Assembly (NCBI GenBank): GCA_910588015.1
Contig: CAJUOK010000007.1
Location: 1-64,000, forward strand
Origin: an uncultured Christensenellaceae bacterium
GTDB lineage: Bacteria > Bacillota > Clostridia > Christensenellales > UBA3700
Length of the DNA stretch: 64,000 bases
Direction of reading: 5' to 3'
The notes under the pieces were generated by a model. That model ran no database searches, was not told where the DNA came from, and worked only from the letters and a program-made list of their open reading frames with translations. Below, one piece after another: positions 1 through 8,222 of this stretch. Positions within the stretch are counted from its first letter, which is position 1, and the number at the start of each line of letters is the position of its first letter. The position numbers and the translations under genes were made by a program.

Positions 1-220
1 GTGTACGCAAAACGGCAGTCAGTAAAAGTATACTTTTTTTGGAAATTTATTAATTTATCATAAATTTTTAATTAAAAAGAAAATATATTACTGATAAATA
101 TTTTAATTATTAAGTATTATATAATATTTTCAATGAATATATAATATCTATAGACATTGCAATAAATAGAGAGGGCAAATTACATATTTTAATTAACTTT
201 TAATTTAGCTGTTGATTTTA

Positions 221-249
221 TTGCTCTTTTATGACAAATGCTTTATAAT
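221..249 (+). promoter_or_regulatory. Putative promoter of the O-antigen-ligase-like gene
   Basis: A TTGCTC hexamer (221-226), a 17-bp spacer and a perfect TATAAT (244-249) lie about 65 bp upstream of the first gene. Positions 1-220 are very AT-rich and hold no gene that I can see. Confidence 0.5.
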
Positions 250-315
250 AGAGTAAACTGCTGTGGGGCATACAATACAACTGTCTTAATAATCAGCAAT
301 GGTACTTAAATAAAT

Positions 316-1791
316 ATGACGCAAACTAAATTTGTAGATAATATAAAAAACGTATATAAAAAATACCAAGATTTTGTCGGCAAATTCGTATATACCGACT
401 TTTATCTTGCTTTGGTATGTATTTTTACTTATATAGGATGGGCAACAAAATGCGCGCCGTTGGGAATAACTATCGCCGTAGCAATTGCTTGTATAGCTTT
501 GCTTGCGATAGACGACATCCTTCCGCTTACAGTTAACTTATTCAGCGCGGCTCTGTTGGTCTACTCTTTTAATTTTGACGATTACACCTATATGTGGCCT
601 TTGGCGATACCGCTAGGACTGTGTTTTTTGTTTTTCCTTATAAAGAACGGCAGACACGAATTTAATTTCGGCAAAATGTTTTTCCCGCTTATGGCAATCG
701 CTTACGCTATGCTTATAGGCGGAGCCGGAACCCTTATAAAGCAAGACTTTTTGAGAGCCTTGCCAGACTTCGTAATACTCGGAATCGGCGTTCCCGTCGT
801 GTATATGCTCTTCAATCACTATCTAAAACGTGATAGCAAAAGAGATATACCGCTATATTTTGCCAAATCACTAATGTATATCGGCTTGGTAATTTCATTC
901 GAACTTATTACCGTTATTGCTCGAAGCGGCGAGCCCGTGCATAATTGGCATAACGTCATTTGGGACGTAGGTTGGGGTAACAGAAATCCAATAGCCACTT
1001 ACTTGATATTTACCTCTTGTATGACAATGTATTTGTCTACGCGATTTAGACAAGGTTGGATATATTTAGCGCTTGGAATTTTTCAATACGCCTGCATTGT
1101 ATTGACTTTTAGCCGCGGCGGTATTATCTTTGGAATGATAAGCGGCGTTATAGCGTTGGCTTTGACTTTTATAAAAGCTCCCAACAAAAAACTGCATTTC
1201 TTCTATATAATGCTCGTTCTTGTGGGAATGTTGATAATTTATTTGGCGTTGATGAAAGACATAAACGCTATGTTCGGCTCTCTTATAGACAGAGGTATGG
1301 GTTCTTCGGGTCGTATAGGTTTATATAAAGAAGCTTGGGCACTCTTCAAAGCTCATCCGTTTTTAGGCGTAGGCAAAGGTTATATGGGCAGCAACGTCAA
1401 ACCAAGCGCGATAGGCATATATTTCTTCCACTCCACCTTCTTCCAAATCATTGCCTGTATGGGACTTGTGGGCGTCGTTGCGTACGTTTATTTCTATGCC
1501 GTAAGACTGAAGATATTGTTTAAAAACATAAAAAACAGTTTCAATCTTTTCTGCTTGGCTTTATTCGTAGGCTTTGAAGGATATTCGATGATGGACACCG
1601 GCACGTTTATCGCTTACCCCTGTATGGCTCTCGTAATAGTTATTACTTTGATATTAGAGCGCGTGCAAACTGATTTCAGCGGCTATGTCACGCCTTACAA
1701 TTACTCCACTCCTTGGGGAGATAAAATAGTGCAAAAAGAAAATGAGCTGTTGCAAAAACTTCGCGGCAAAAAACAAGTCAAATCCAATTAA
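316..1791 (+). CDS. O-antigen ligase/polymerase (Wzy) family membrane protein
   Basis: A polytopic membrane protein of 491 aa with about ten or more hydrophobic segments spread over residues 25-450. The central part carries SRGG near residue 265 and then G-R-x-x-x-(Y)-K-E-A-W-x-L-F-x-x-H-P-F-L-G-V-G with a following HS-T-F near 330-380, the signature of the Wzy_C/O-antigen ligase domain. Family members polymerise or transfer glycan repeat units from an undecaprenyl carrier outside the membrane. In a Gram-positive cell the substrate would be an exopolysaccharide or wall glycan, which is inference. The gene stands alone with no glycan cluster next to it. There is no convincing ribosome-binding site before the ATG, so the start is less certain. 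Confidence 0.8.
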   Translation: MTQTKFVDNIKNVYKKYQDFVGKFVYTDFYLALVCIFTYIGWATKCAPLGITIAVAIACIALLAIDDILPLTVNLFSAALLVYSFNFDDYTYMWPLAIPLGLCFLFFLIKNGRHEFNFGKMFFPLMAIAYAMLIGGAGTLIKQDFLRALPDFVILGIGVPVVYMLFNHYLKRDSKRDIPLYFAKSLMYIGLVISFELITVIARSGEPVHNWHNVIWDVGWGNRNPIATYLIFTSCMTMYLSTRFRQGWIYLALGIFQYACIVLTFSRGGIIFGMISGVIALALTFIKAPNKKLHFFYIMLVLVGMLIIYLALMKDINAMFGSLIDRGMGSSGRIGLYKEAWALFKAHPFLGVGKGYMGSNVKPSAIGIYFFHSTFFQIIACMGLVGVVAYVYFYAVRLKILFKNIKNSFNLFCLALFVGFEGYSMMDTGTFIAYPCMALVIVITLILERVQTDFSGYVTPYNYSTPWGDKIVQKENELLQKLRGKKQVKSN

Positions 1792-1820
1792 GTTTTATAT
1801 AATTCAATTAGACGACTACT

Positions 1821-1850
1821 ATGTATATACAAAGTATATACATTTTTTAT
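1821..1850 (+). terminator. AT-rich intrinsic terminator after the Wzy-like gene
   Basis: A perfect 10-bp inverted repeat (1821-1830 with 1834-1843), loop AAA, followed by a T-rich run. The stem is all but two pairs A:T, so strength is uncertain. Confidence 0.55.
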
Positions 1851-1920
1851 TAGCCGATTGAGATTTGACGCGCAATCTATGGCATATATTTATTATCTCA
1901 CAGCTGCGCGTTGATAATCT

Positions 1921-2556
1921 TTAAAAATACTTTTTGAGCAACTCGTCCAACTGCAATATGTTTTGTCCCATTTCGATTTCGCTTTTCTGACGGCGTTTGT
2001 TTTCCAAAAGTTGCGATAGCTCGTCTTTAATTTTGCTCATTTCGTCAAGTTTCTTTTCTTCTTTTACGCCGCTGTAAGGCAAAAACTCTTGGCTATCTTC
2101 TTGTGATTTTTTCGTCGGCATCGGCTTTTTGTCTTCTTCGTCGGGAAAGCTTCTTTCCATCATTACGTAACTGTCGCACTGTTCGGCAACAAAGCTTGGA
2201 GACTCTATGCCCATTACCACGCGTTTTCCAAGCTTCTTAAGGGCGTTTATCATTGCAATAGAATCAAGCTCGCTGCAGACTATAAAGAATGCGTCAATAT
2301 TGCTTCGCGTACAAGCTATAGTCACCGCGTCTATTACCTGTCGTATATCTACGCGCACTTTTTTACGATTGCTCACAGGCAAAGCCACTTCCGCCCCGTA
2401 ATTCTTAATGAAGGCGTTAAAATCATTGTTTCGCTTGTTGTTATAACCGTAAAGTTTTGCATAAGCCACTTTGCCGTCAATGCTAGCAACGGCTTTTGAA
2501 AAGCTGTCATATGACAGCCGCATACTGTTGAGGTCTACTAATACTGCATAATTCAT
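1921..2556 (-). CDS. NYN domain (LabA/DUF88-like) protein, putative RNase
   Basis: A 211-aa protein with a PIN-like NYN fold over residues 1-130. Acidic residues expected at the metal site are visible: D8 in the first strand (VLVDLNS), D70 after a basic stretch and D98 in S-E-L-D-S. NYN proteins are metal-dependent ribonucleases or RNA-binding relatives; the substrate here is unknown. The C-terminal 80 residues are charged and low-complexity with a likely coiled coil at about 165-205. The gene is monocistronic. Two copies of a TGAACA-N-TGTTCA palindrome lie 95 and 215 bp upstream (2651-2663 and 2771-2785), so it is a candidate member of the TetR regulon described in the findings. Confidence 0.75.
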   Translation of the reverse strand: MNYAVLVDLNSMRLSYDSFSKAVASIDGKVAYAKLYGYNNKRNNDFNAFIKNYGAEVALPVSNRKKVRVDIRQVIDAVTIACTRSNIDAFFIVCSELDSIAMINALKKLGKRVVMGIESPSFVAEQCDSYVMMERSFPDEEDKKPMPTKKSQEDSQEFLPYSGVKEEKKLDEMSKIKDELSQLLENKRRQKSEIEMGQNILQLDELLKKYF

Positions 2557-2650
2557 AAATATTTATATCCTTTTATTTCTCGATTTATTTTTATCTTACG
2601 TGAATATAAATAGTTATGCTTTTGTAATTAAAAATTTATTATTTTTATAC

Positions 2651-2663
2651 TGAACATTGTTCA
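2651..2663. promoter_or_regulatory. Palindromic operator TGAACATTGTTCA (site A1)
   Basis: A perfect 6-1-6 palindrome in the region upstream of the NYN gene. The same half-sites overlap the tetR promoter at 46722-46734. Read on the minus strand, the flanking TTGAAC and a TAATAA 17 bp on could be a promoter that the operator would block. Confidence 0.65.
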
Positions 2664-2770
2664 ATTTGTTATTTTTCTTTCATATGTGTCGATTTATGCC
2701 CGTTTTGATAAGATATTCTAATTCTTATACAAGGCTTTTGATTACAATGCTATTGTATTATTTGCATATA

Positions 2771-2785
2771 TTGAACATTGTTCAA
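2771..2785. promoter_or_regulatory. Palindromic operator TTGAACATTGTTCAA (site A2)
   Basis: A perfect 15-bp palindrome, centre 121 bp from site A1. It sits just past the stop of the DNA glycosylase gene and upstream of the NYN gene on the minus strand. Confidence 0.65.
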
Positions 2786-2799
2786 TTGGCGACATTCGC

Positions 2800-3624
2800 T
2801 CAATTTTCTCTTTTATTGAAGAAAAGATACTGTTGAGCATATCCCGAATAATCGCCGTAAATATCAATGAGTTTTCGCCTTATAACATTGTTGTTATCAA
2901 TGCCGTCGCCGACGACGTCTTTATAGACTTTCTTAATCCAAGTATCGACGGGAAAAACGTCTTGTTTATGATATCCGAACAGCAATATGCAATCGGCAAC
3001 TTTACTTCCTACACCCATAAGCGAACACAGCTTTTTATTAGCGGCATTGCCGTCCATACCGTCAATCGCGTCGAGGTCAAAACCGTCGGCAACAAGTTTT
3101 GATGTGACCGCCAAATACTTTGCCCTATATCCCGCCCCTATCGACTTATAAAACTCTTCGTCCTTGCTCGCCATAGCTTGCGGAGTGGGAAAAGCATAAT
3201 AATCGCCTTTATTTTCTCCCAAGTTAGCGCACAGCCTGCCAATGATACCCTTGATACGCGGAATATGATTATTGGCGGATATGATAAAACTGATGAGCAT
3301 TTCCCACTTATCTTGATTTAGAATCCTAATTCCGTGACCGTATTGGATAGCCTCGTCCATAAACGGCTTTCCGATAAGCTTTTGCTTGATTTGACCGTAA
3401 TCTCTTTTCAAGTCAAAGTAATCGACGAAATATTCTATATCAGAGCTCTCTATCACCGCGCCTTTTTCGTCTTGCCTTACAATGCAGGTTTTATCTTTGG
3501 AATACACTCGGTATTCCCCTTGGGAAAGCTTTTCGTATCTGAAAATTTGACCGCAATCAAGTATATGCCTTATGTCAAAATCTTCAAGTTCCGTCACTAT
3601 TATACTATTACCGTCAATAAGCAT
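2800..3624 (-). CDS. 8-oxoguanine DNA glycosylase/AP lyase (OGG1 type)
   Basis: A 274-aa HhH-GPD base-excision repair enzyme that removes oxidised guanine and nicks the abasic site. The N-terminal OGG domain shows LDCGQIFRY (22-30). The helix-hairpin-helix ends in GVGSKVADC with the predicted catalytic lysine K208, and the FPVDTWI motif supplies catalytic D227. I chose the ATG at 3624, preceded by AAAGG at good spacing; an upstream TTG at 3681 would add 19 residues with no homology or ribosome-binding site. It stands alone and is unrelated to the operators beyond its stop. Confidence 0.85.
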   Translation of the reverse strand: MLIDGNSIIVTELEDFDIRHILDCGQIFRYEKLSQGEYRVYSKDKTCIVRQDEKGAVIESSDIEYFVDYFDLKRDYGQIKQKLIGKPFMDEAIQYGHGIRILNQDKWEMLISFIISANNHIPRIKGIIGRLCANLGENKGDYYAFPTPQAMASKDEEFYKSIGAGYRAKYLAVTSKLVADGFDLDAIDGMDGNAANKKLCSLMGVGSKVADCILLFGYHKQDVFPVDTWIKKVYKDVVGDGIDNNNVIRRKLIDIYGDYSGYAQQYLFFNKREN

Positions 3625-3939
3625 TTTTGTACCTTTTGTTGCTTTTTGTCTAATTTTAGCATAAGCGACAGTCTTTTTCAATAGCTTTTCGGTTTAAAAG
3701 TATGCAATTTATAGTTTTTTGATTGCGGAATATAGGCAAATTATCAGTTATGACCGTTGATTATTATAGGTAAAAATATAGCTCGCAGTTGACTTTGGCA
3801 ATTATAACTACTTTATTGCGCATTCAACCGCCGCATTTAATAAAGTCGCGTTTATCCTATTGATTCTCTATGCGTTGATTTGGGCAAACGATATACAAAT
3901 TTGCCTTATTATATATTTATATAAAGTGGTTAAAATTCA
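3625..3939. other. Gene-free AT-rich region
   Basis: About 315 bp between the divergent glycosylase and L21 genes. I see no coding sequence or RNA gene; the L21 promoter starts at its right end. Confidence 0.5.
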
Positions 3940-3968
3940 TTGACAATAAATCTCGGATATGATAACAT
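3940..3968 (+). promoter_or_regulatory. Promoter of the rplU-prp-rpmA operon
   Basis: A perfect TTGACA (3940-3945), 17-bp spacer and TAACAT (3963-3968). Start of transcription would be near 3975. Confidence 0.75.
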
Positions 3969-3974
3969 ACTCAT

Positions 3975-4048
3975 TGAGCCGCGTGAGTAGGGTAACAAAA
4001 GTGTCTATGACCACCCGTTTCAGCGAGACTGGTAAGAGGAGGTATTCA
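3975..4048 (+). ncRNA. Possible L21 leader (autoregulatory 5' UTR)
   Basis: A 74-nt leader between the promoter and the rplU ribosome-binding site. It is GC-richer than its surroundings and has a hairpin GTTTC-AGC-GAGAC just before AAGAGGAGG. Many Firmicutes carry a structured L21 leader thought to bind the ribosomal protein; position and structure fit, but I could not match it to the covariance model. Confidence 0.45.
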
Positions 4049-4354
4049 ATGTACGCAATAGTTTTGACAGGCGGCAAACAATATAAAGTTGCTCAAGGCG
4101 AGATAATCAAGGTCGAAAAAATCGACAAGGAAATCGGCGCTAAAGTAGAACTTGATGTTGTTATGCTCAACAACGACGAAAACATAGCTTGCGGCAAGGA
4201 AGTGGAAAAATCCAAAGTAGTTGCCGAAGTAGTCGCTCAGGACAAGGCAAAGAAAATCGTGGTTTTCAAGTATAAGTCCAAGAAGAACGAGCGCAAGCGT
4301 CAAGGTCACAGACAGCCGTTCACCGCTTTGAAGATAGCGGAAATCAAGGCATAA
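4049..4354 (+). CDS. rplU: 50S ribosomal protein L21
   Basis: A 101-aa large-subunit protein that binds 23S rRNA. The start [14 protein letters not shown] and the basic C-terminus with RQGHRQPFT are typical of bL21. The ATG at 4049 is chosen because AGAGGAGG lies 6 bp upstream; the reading frame is open further 5' but that part is leader. It is first in an operon and its stop overlaps the start of prp by one base (TAATG), implying translational coupling. Confidence 0.97.
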   Translation: MYAIVLTGGKQYKVAQGEIIKVEKIDKEIGAKVELDVVMLNNDENIACGKEVEKSKVVAEVVAQDKAKKIVVFKYKSKKNERKRQGHRQPFTALKIAEIKA

Positions 4355-4683
4355 TGACCAAGATATTCGTAACAAAACGCAACAATAGCATTGTTGAGAT
4401 AGAATGCGAAGGACACACCGGTTACGGAGTGCAAGGAGAGGATATAGTATGCTCCGCCCTATCGTCGGTAGTACAAACCGCTGTTTTGGGGCTCTTCAGC
4501 GTAGCGGGAGTCAACGTTGACTATAAGACGGACGACAAAAGAGGTTATCTCAAAGCCGTACTTCCCGACAATCTCGACAACGCGACAAGGCACGACTGCG
4601 ACGTAATACTCAATACTATGATGTTGGGAATTGCGGATTTGCACGAAGGCTTTTCTGATTTTATAGAATTGGAGGTAAGATAA
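4354..4683 (+). CDS. prp: Ribosomal-processing cysteine protease Prp
   Basis: A 109-aa protease of the Prp (YsxB) family that trims the N-terminus of L27 in Firmicutes and relatives. The catalytic pair is visible as H21 in GHTGYG and C33 in IVCSALS. It lies between rplU and rpmA, the standard place, and the L27 encoded next door carries the matching cleavable extension. Activity on L27 is inferred from family knowledge and from this pairing. Confidence 0.95.
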   Translation: MTKIFVTKRNNSIVEIECEGHTGYGVQGEDIVCSALSSVVQTAVLGLFSVAGVNVDYKTDDKRGYLKAVLPDNLDNATRHDCDVILNTMMLGIADLHEGFSDFIELEVR

Positions 4684-4959
4684 ATGTTTATTAATATTCA
4701 GCTCTTCGCTCACAAAAAAGGTGTCGGTAGCTCAAGAAACGGCAGAGACTCCGAATCGAAAAGACTCGGACCAAAGAGAGCCGACGGTCAATTCGTTTTG
4801 GCAGGCAATATCTTGGTTAGACAAAGAGGTACAAAGTTCCACGTCGGCAACAACGTCGGCATCGGAAAAGACGATACCCTCTATGCGCTTATCGACGGAG
4901 TCGTAAGATTCGAGCGCAAAGGCAAAGATAAAAAGCAAGTAAGCGTTTACGCTAAATAA
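4684..4959 (+). CDS. rpmA: 50S ribosomal protein L27 with cleavable N-terminal extension
   Basis: A 91-aa bL27 protein. The mature part starts at A9 (AHKKGVGSS) and is preceded by MFINIQLF, matching the Prp-type site in which cleavage follows a phenylalanine. Mature L27 reaches the peptidyl transferase centre, so the extension must be removed. The start directly follows the prp stop. A strong terminator comes 8 bp after the stop; obg, the usual next gene in this neighbourhood, is absent. Confidence 0.97.
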   Translation: MFINIQLFAHKKGVGSSRNGRDSESKRLGPKRADGQFVLAGNILVRQRGTKFHVGNNVGIGKDDTLYALIDGVVRFERKGKDKKQVSVYAK

Positions 4960-4966
4960 ACTTTTA

Positions 4967-4997
4967 AACGGTGTCGCAAAAGCGACGCCGTTTTTCT
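4967..4997 (+). terminator. Terminator of the L21-L27 operon
   Basis: An 11-bp stem (4967-4977 with 4982-4992, one G:T pair), AAAA loop and TTTTT tail. Confidence 0.85.
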
Positions 4998-5027
4998 AAA
5001 CAACTTACAATCGAAGAGGAAATACAA

Positions 5028-5966
5028 ATGGATAATATTATCACGGTCAATCAAGCAAAAGAAAAACTCGCAACGATATTAACTACACCTTTACCAAGAA
5101 AGGAATTATTAGAAAGATGTGTTAAAACCCAAAATCTTACGCAACAAGAATTAAAAGATAACACCCCTGGTAAGATTTTAAATATTATTAAATGTCGATT
5201 TGGAGATGCAATAGAACAATTAATTAAAAATGGTACTATAATAAAAAATAACAATGAAGAACTTGAATTTCACAAAAAAACAGATATTCAAGTAGAAATA
5301 GCTTCTGATATAAAAATTCAAGATAAAATTATAGAGCTTTTAACCAACAAAAGCTTAAGAAAAAAAGAATTGTTTTCGGAAATATGTAGCGCTTTTTCCA
5401 CTTCTCTTTCAATTAAAGAAAATATTTTAAAATCTAAATCTGGAATAATAATAAAAAATTTATTAGATAATAATGAAATTATTTGCAAAGAAGGAGTTTA
5501 TAGTTTATACAATTCAAAAGACTCAAATAATGAAATACTTTTTTATAATTTAAGCGATGAATCACTTGTTGAGTATACATTACAAATGCTTAAAATATTT
5601 TTAGAAAATAGTAAATTTTATAGAATTGAGAACTACCAGAACACAGACGGTCCGAAAGACGGCGGAATAGATGGAATTATAAATGCTACAGATAAGTTAG
5701 GCTTTAAAGAAAAATTTATTATTCAAGTAAAGAATTGTCAAAATAAAGAAAAATTTGTTCCATTGAGTGAAGTAAGAGAATTTTACGGTGTTTTTTCAGT
5801 AGATAATGAAGCTTCAAAGGCAATATTTGTTACAAAAGGAAAATATCACAGTGACACTATAAAATTTGTTGATAAAATAAAAGACAATAGATATTTATTA
5901 ATTGACGGAAAAAAATGGCTACAATTGGCTAAAACTTGTAATTTTATAATATCTGAAAATAGGTAA
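5028..5966 (+). CDS. Mrr-like restriction endonuclease with duplicated winged-helix N-terminus
   Basis: A 312-aa protein. The C-terminal 120 residues have the Mrr_cat core: D-G-G-I-D-G, then a strand ending I-Q-V-K-N, the D...QxK nuclease signature. Residues 5-85 and 95-175 look like two copies of one small helical DNA-binding unit (xLxRKELxxxC ... IKxLxxxxxIxxxxxxxY). Mrr-type enzymes usually cut methylated foreign DNA. The ATG at 5028 has GAAGAGGA upstream; an in-frame GTG at 4971 is rejected because it lies inside the rpmA terminator. The gene is much more AT-rich than its neighbours, suggesting acquisition. It has no methylase partner beside it, as expected for a stand-alone type IV-like enzyme. 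Confidence 0.75.
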   Translation: MDNIITVNQAKEKLATILTTPLPRKELLERCVKTQNLTQQELKDNTPGKILNIIKCRFGDAIEQLIKNGTIIKNNNEELEFHKKTDIQVEIASDIKIQDKIIELLTNKSLRKKELFSEICSAFSTSLSIKENILKSKSGIIIKNLLDNNEIICKEGVYSLYNSKDSNNEILFYNLSDESLVEYTLQMLKIFLENSKFYRIENYQNTDGPKDGGIDGIINATDKLGFKEKFIIQVKNCQNKEKFVPLSEVREFYGVFSVDNEASKAIFVTKGKYHSDTIKFVDKIKDNRYLLIDGKKWLQLAKTCNFIISENR

Positions 5967-6000
5967 AAGTCCAACGGTTTACCAGTGTTTTCAACACACT

Positions 6001-6030
6001 AAAAGCCACTCGTTGGAGTGGCTTTTAATA
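6001..6030 (+). terminator. Terminator after the Mrr-like gene
   Basis: An 11-bp perfect stem AAAAGCCACTC (6001-6011) with 6016-6026, loop GTTG, then TTTTAATATTTT. It also separates the convergent rng gene. Confidence 0.8.
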
Positions 6031-6078
6031 TTTTATAACAAATAAATTTTTATATTAATTGAATAAGTTATTTTAATT

Positions 6079-7569
6079 CTAATAAAGCATTTTTGCTTTA
6101 TCTGGTAAATCGAGAATAGCTCCGTGCAATATTTTGACGTCAAGCTTTTCGATATGCATTCTGTCGTCGGAAGCGAGATATATTCTCTTATCGCGCCATT
6201 CGCCCGCGCATTCTTTTTCCAACAATCGATAAGCAAATATCTTATTGAATACGCTTGGCGCGACCTTGACCAAAACAGCCTTGTTATCATCGCACGCAAA
6301 TGCGTCGTTGAGTTTATTTTTTAGCATACCTGCCATAACTTCGTCGGATAGTACATAACCGTTGCCCTCGCAATAGGGGCAAGTCTGCAACATCACACTC
6401 TCCAACATACTTCTCGTCTTCTTACGCGTAAGTTCCACAAGTCCAAGCGGCGTCATACCTATCAAAGAAGTCTTCGTCCTGTCCAAAGCCAAAGCCTCTT
6501 CCAACACGTCAAGCACCTTTTGACTGTGCTCGGGATTGTCCATATCTATAAAATCTATTACGACTATTCCGCCGATATTGCGCACGCGAAGCTGTCTTGC
6601 AATCTCTTTTGCCGCAATACAGTTGGTCTCGAACACCGTCTGCTCCAAGTTCTTTTCGCCGATATATTTTCCTGTGTTTACGTCTATGACCGTCAACGCT
6701 TCGGTATGGTCGATAATGAGATACGCGCCGTTGGCAAGTACGACTTTTCGTTGAAGCAAACTTTCTATTTGTTTTGTAAGCCCAAACTTCTTATGCAGAC
6801 TCTCCTTGCCGTCGTAAAGCACGAATAAATCGGGTTTTTTCTCATTGAGAGCAGAAAAAGCCACTTTGAATTCTTCTAGCAGTCTTTTATCGTTGATAAT
6901 TATGCGGTCGACGTCGTCGCGAAGCATATCCCTTACCGCCCTTATAGCAACGCCTTCTTCCTTATAAATCAGCGAACCGGCAGGCTTTGTTTTGTTGTCT
7001 TCTTTTATTTTTTGCCACTTTGCGACAAGTTCTTGAATTTCTTCTTTTATCTCTTCTTTGCTGCAATCGACCGACTGCGTACGAAGAATAATTCCGTACC
7101 CATCCGGCTTGACGCTATTTACAAAGTCAATAAGTTCCTGTTTGCGAACCTCGTCGGTTATTTTGCGGCTTACGCCAACGTAGTCTATCTGCGGCATAAG
7201 CACGACGGCTCTTCCCGGCAACGTAACGTTCATCGTTATCCTTGCGCCCTTTGAACCAAACTGCTCTTTGGTGACCTGACAGAGAATATTGTCTCCAGAT
7301 TTAAGATTGAGTTTTTTGTCCGTGACGTCTTTTAATATTTCGCCGTACTCCAACGTGTCGCCCGCATATAAAAAAGCGTTGCGCTCCAATCCAATATTGA
7401 CAAACGCCGCCTGCATACCGTTGAGCACGTTCTGCACTTTTCCTTTATAAATATTGCCGACAAGTCTTGTCATATTTTTGCGCTCTACCCAAAACTCGAC
7501 AAGCTCTCCGTTGGAAACAATACTCACTTGAGTATCGCTGGGATTAACGCTGATAAGTATGTCTTTCAT
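6079..7569 (-). CDS. rng: Ribonuclease G (RNase E/G family)
   Basis: A 496-aa endoribonuclease for rRNA maturation and mRNA decay. An S1-like RNA-binding domain covers about residues 35-120. The catalytic DNase I-like part has the paired aspartates D296 (TVIDVNTGK) and D339 (VVIDFIDMD), and the Zn-link C397-P-Y-C400 used for dimerisation. It lacks the long C-terminal scaffold of E. coli RNase E, so RNase G is the better name. The start overlaps the stop of the upstream DUF2344 gene by four bases (ATGA), so the two are coupled. Confidence 0.93.
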   Translation of the reverse strand: MKDILISVNPSDTQVSIVSNGELVEFWVERKNMTRLVGNIYKGKVQNVLNGMQAAFVNIGLERNAFLYAGDTLEYGEILKDVTDKKLNLKSGDNILCQVTKEQFGSKGARITMNVTLPGRAVVLMPQIDYVGVSRKITDEVRKQELIDFVNSVKPDGYGIILRTQSVDCSKEEIKEEIQELVAKWQKIKEDNKTKPAGSLIYKEEGVAIRAVRDMLRDDVDRIIINDKRLLEEFKVAFSALNEKKPDLFVLYDGKESLHKKFGLTKQIESLLQRKVVLANGAYLIIDHTEALTVIDVNTGKYIGEKNLEQTVFETNCIAAKEIARQLRVRNIGGIVVIDFIDMDNPEHSQKVLDVLEEALALDRTKTSLIGMTPLGLVELTRKKTRSMLESVMLQTCPYCEGNGYVLSDEVMAGMLKNKLNDAFACDDNKAVLVKVAPSVFNKIFAYRLLEKECAGEWRDKRIYLASDDRMHIEKLDVKILHGAILDLPDKAKMLY

Positions 7570-8222
7570 TTCAGCAATTCCTCCGCGTCGATAAATTTTC
7601 CGTCAACCGTAACTAGCTGCGCAGTGCGGCATATATCGTTGACCTTAATATCCAAACCAAACTTATTGTTGATATGATTTATGAGATTATCGGCTCTCAA
7701 ATTGACGTTGCCGCACGCAAGCCTCATATTCAATTTATTTCCTTCGACATTTAATGCGTAAATCATAGGCGCTACGTCTTTTTCTATTATCTCGCCTTTT
7801 TTCGAGATAGATATAATGCAACTTTGTCCGTTCGCAATATTCTCAATCTCTTTAGGCAACGCGTCTTTGTAAGTCGCGACATAGTCGCTTGCCGTTACGA
7901 TACCCGCAAGATTGGGATTCTTGTCCTTGTAATAGCTCGCCACTGCGCGCATACCGTCGGGCATAGATTTATTGTATCTCTCCAAAAAATCTTCTTTGCT
8001 CACGCCAACGCAATCGACTGCAAAATATTCAGCGACCGACTGTACCCCTAAAGGCACGGGCGTGGTTGTATAGGTGAGCATATGCGGAACGTAGCCTTGA
8101 GAATATCTGACGTCGATAGCCGCTCTTTTGAGTCCTCTTTGCAACACTCTCAAAATATCTTTGTGCGAAACGTAACTTACGCCGTCCACCTTATAATGTT
8201 TGATAATTATCATATGCGGCAC
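7566..8222 (-). CDS. DUF2344 (TIGR03936) radical-SAM-linked protein
   Basis: A 218-aa protein that almost always accompanies the TIGR03960 radical SAM protein; in some genomes the two are fused. Recognisable features are the start with H-x-K-x-G ... S-H-x-D and the following Q-R-x-x-x-R-A ... Y-S-x-G-x-x-P-H. Its function is unknown. It overlaps the radical SAM gene upstream by 13 bp and rng downstream by 4 bp, so the three form one tightly coupled unit. Translation may begin at the second methionine (MIIIKHYK). Confidence 0.85.
   Translation of the reverse strand: MPHMIIIKHYKVDGVSYVSHKDILRVLQRGLKRAAIDVRYSQGYVPHMLTYTTTPVPLGVQSVAEYFAVDCVGVSKEDFLERYNKSMPDGMRAVASYYKDKNPNLAGIVTASDYVATYKDALPKEIENIANGQSCIISISKKGEIIEKDVAPMIYALNVEGNKLNMRLACGNVNLRADNLINHINNKFGLDIKVNDICRTAQLVTVDGKFIDAEELLK

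Noticed and set aside
1..220. Possible gene remnant at the left edge
   Set aside because: Only AT-rich sequence with stops in all frames; a short AAAAGTATACTTTT palindrome with a T run might be a terminator of an upstream gene but has no loop.
4971..5027. N-terminal extension of the Mrr-like gene from a GTG
   Set aside because: The GTG lies within the rpmA terminator stem, and the ATG at 5028 has a proper ribosome-binding site.
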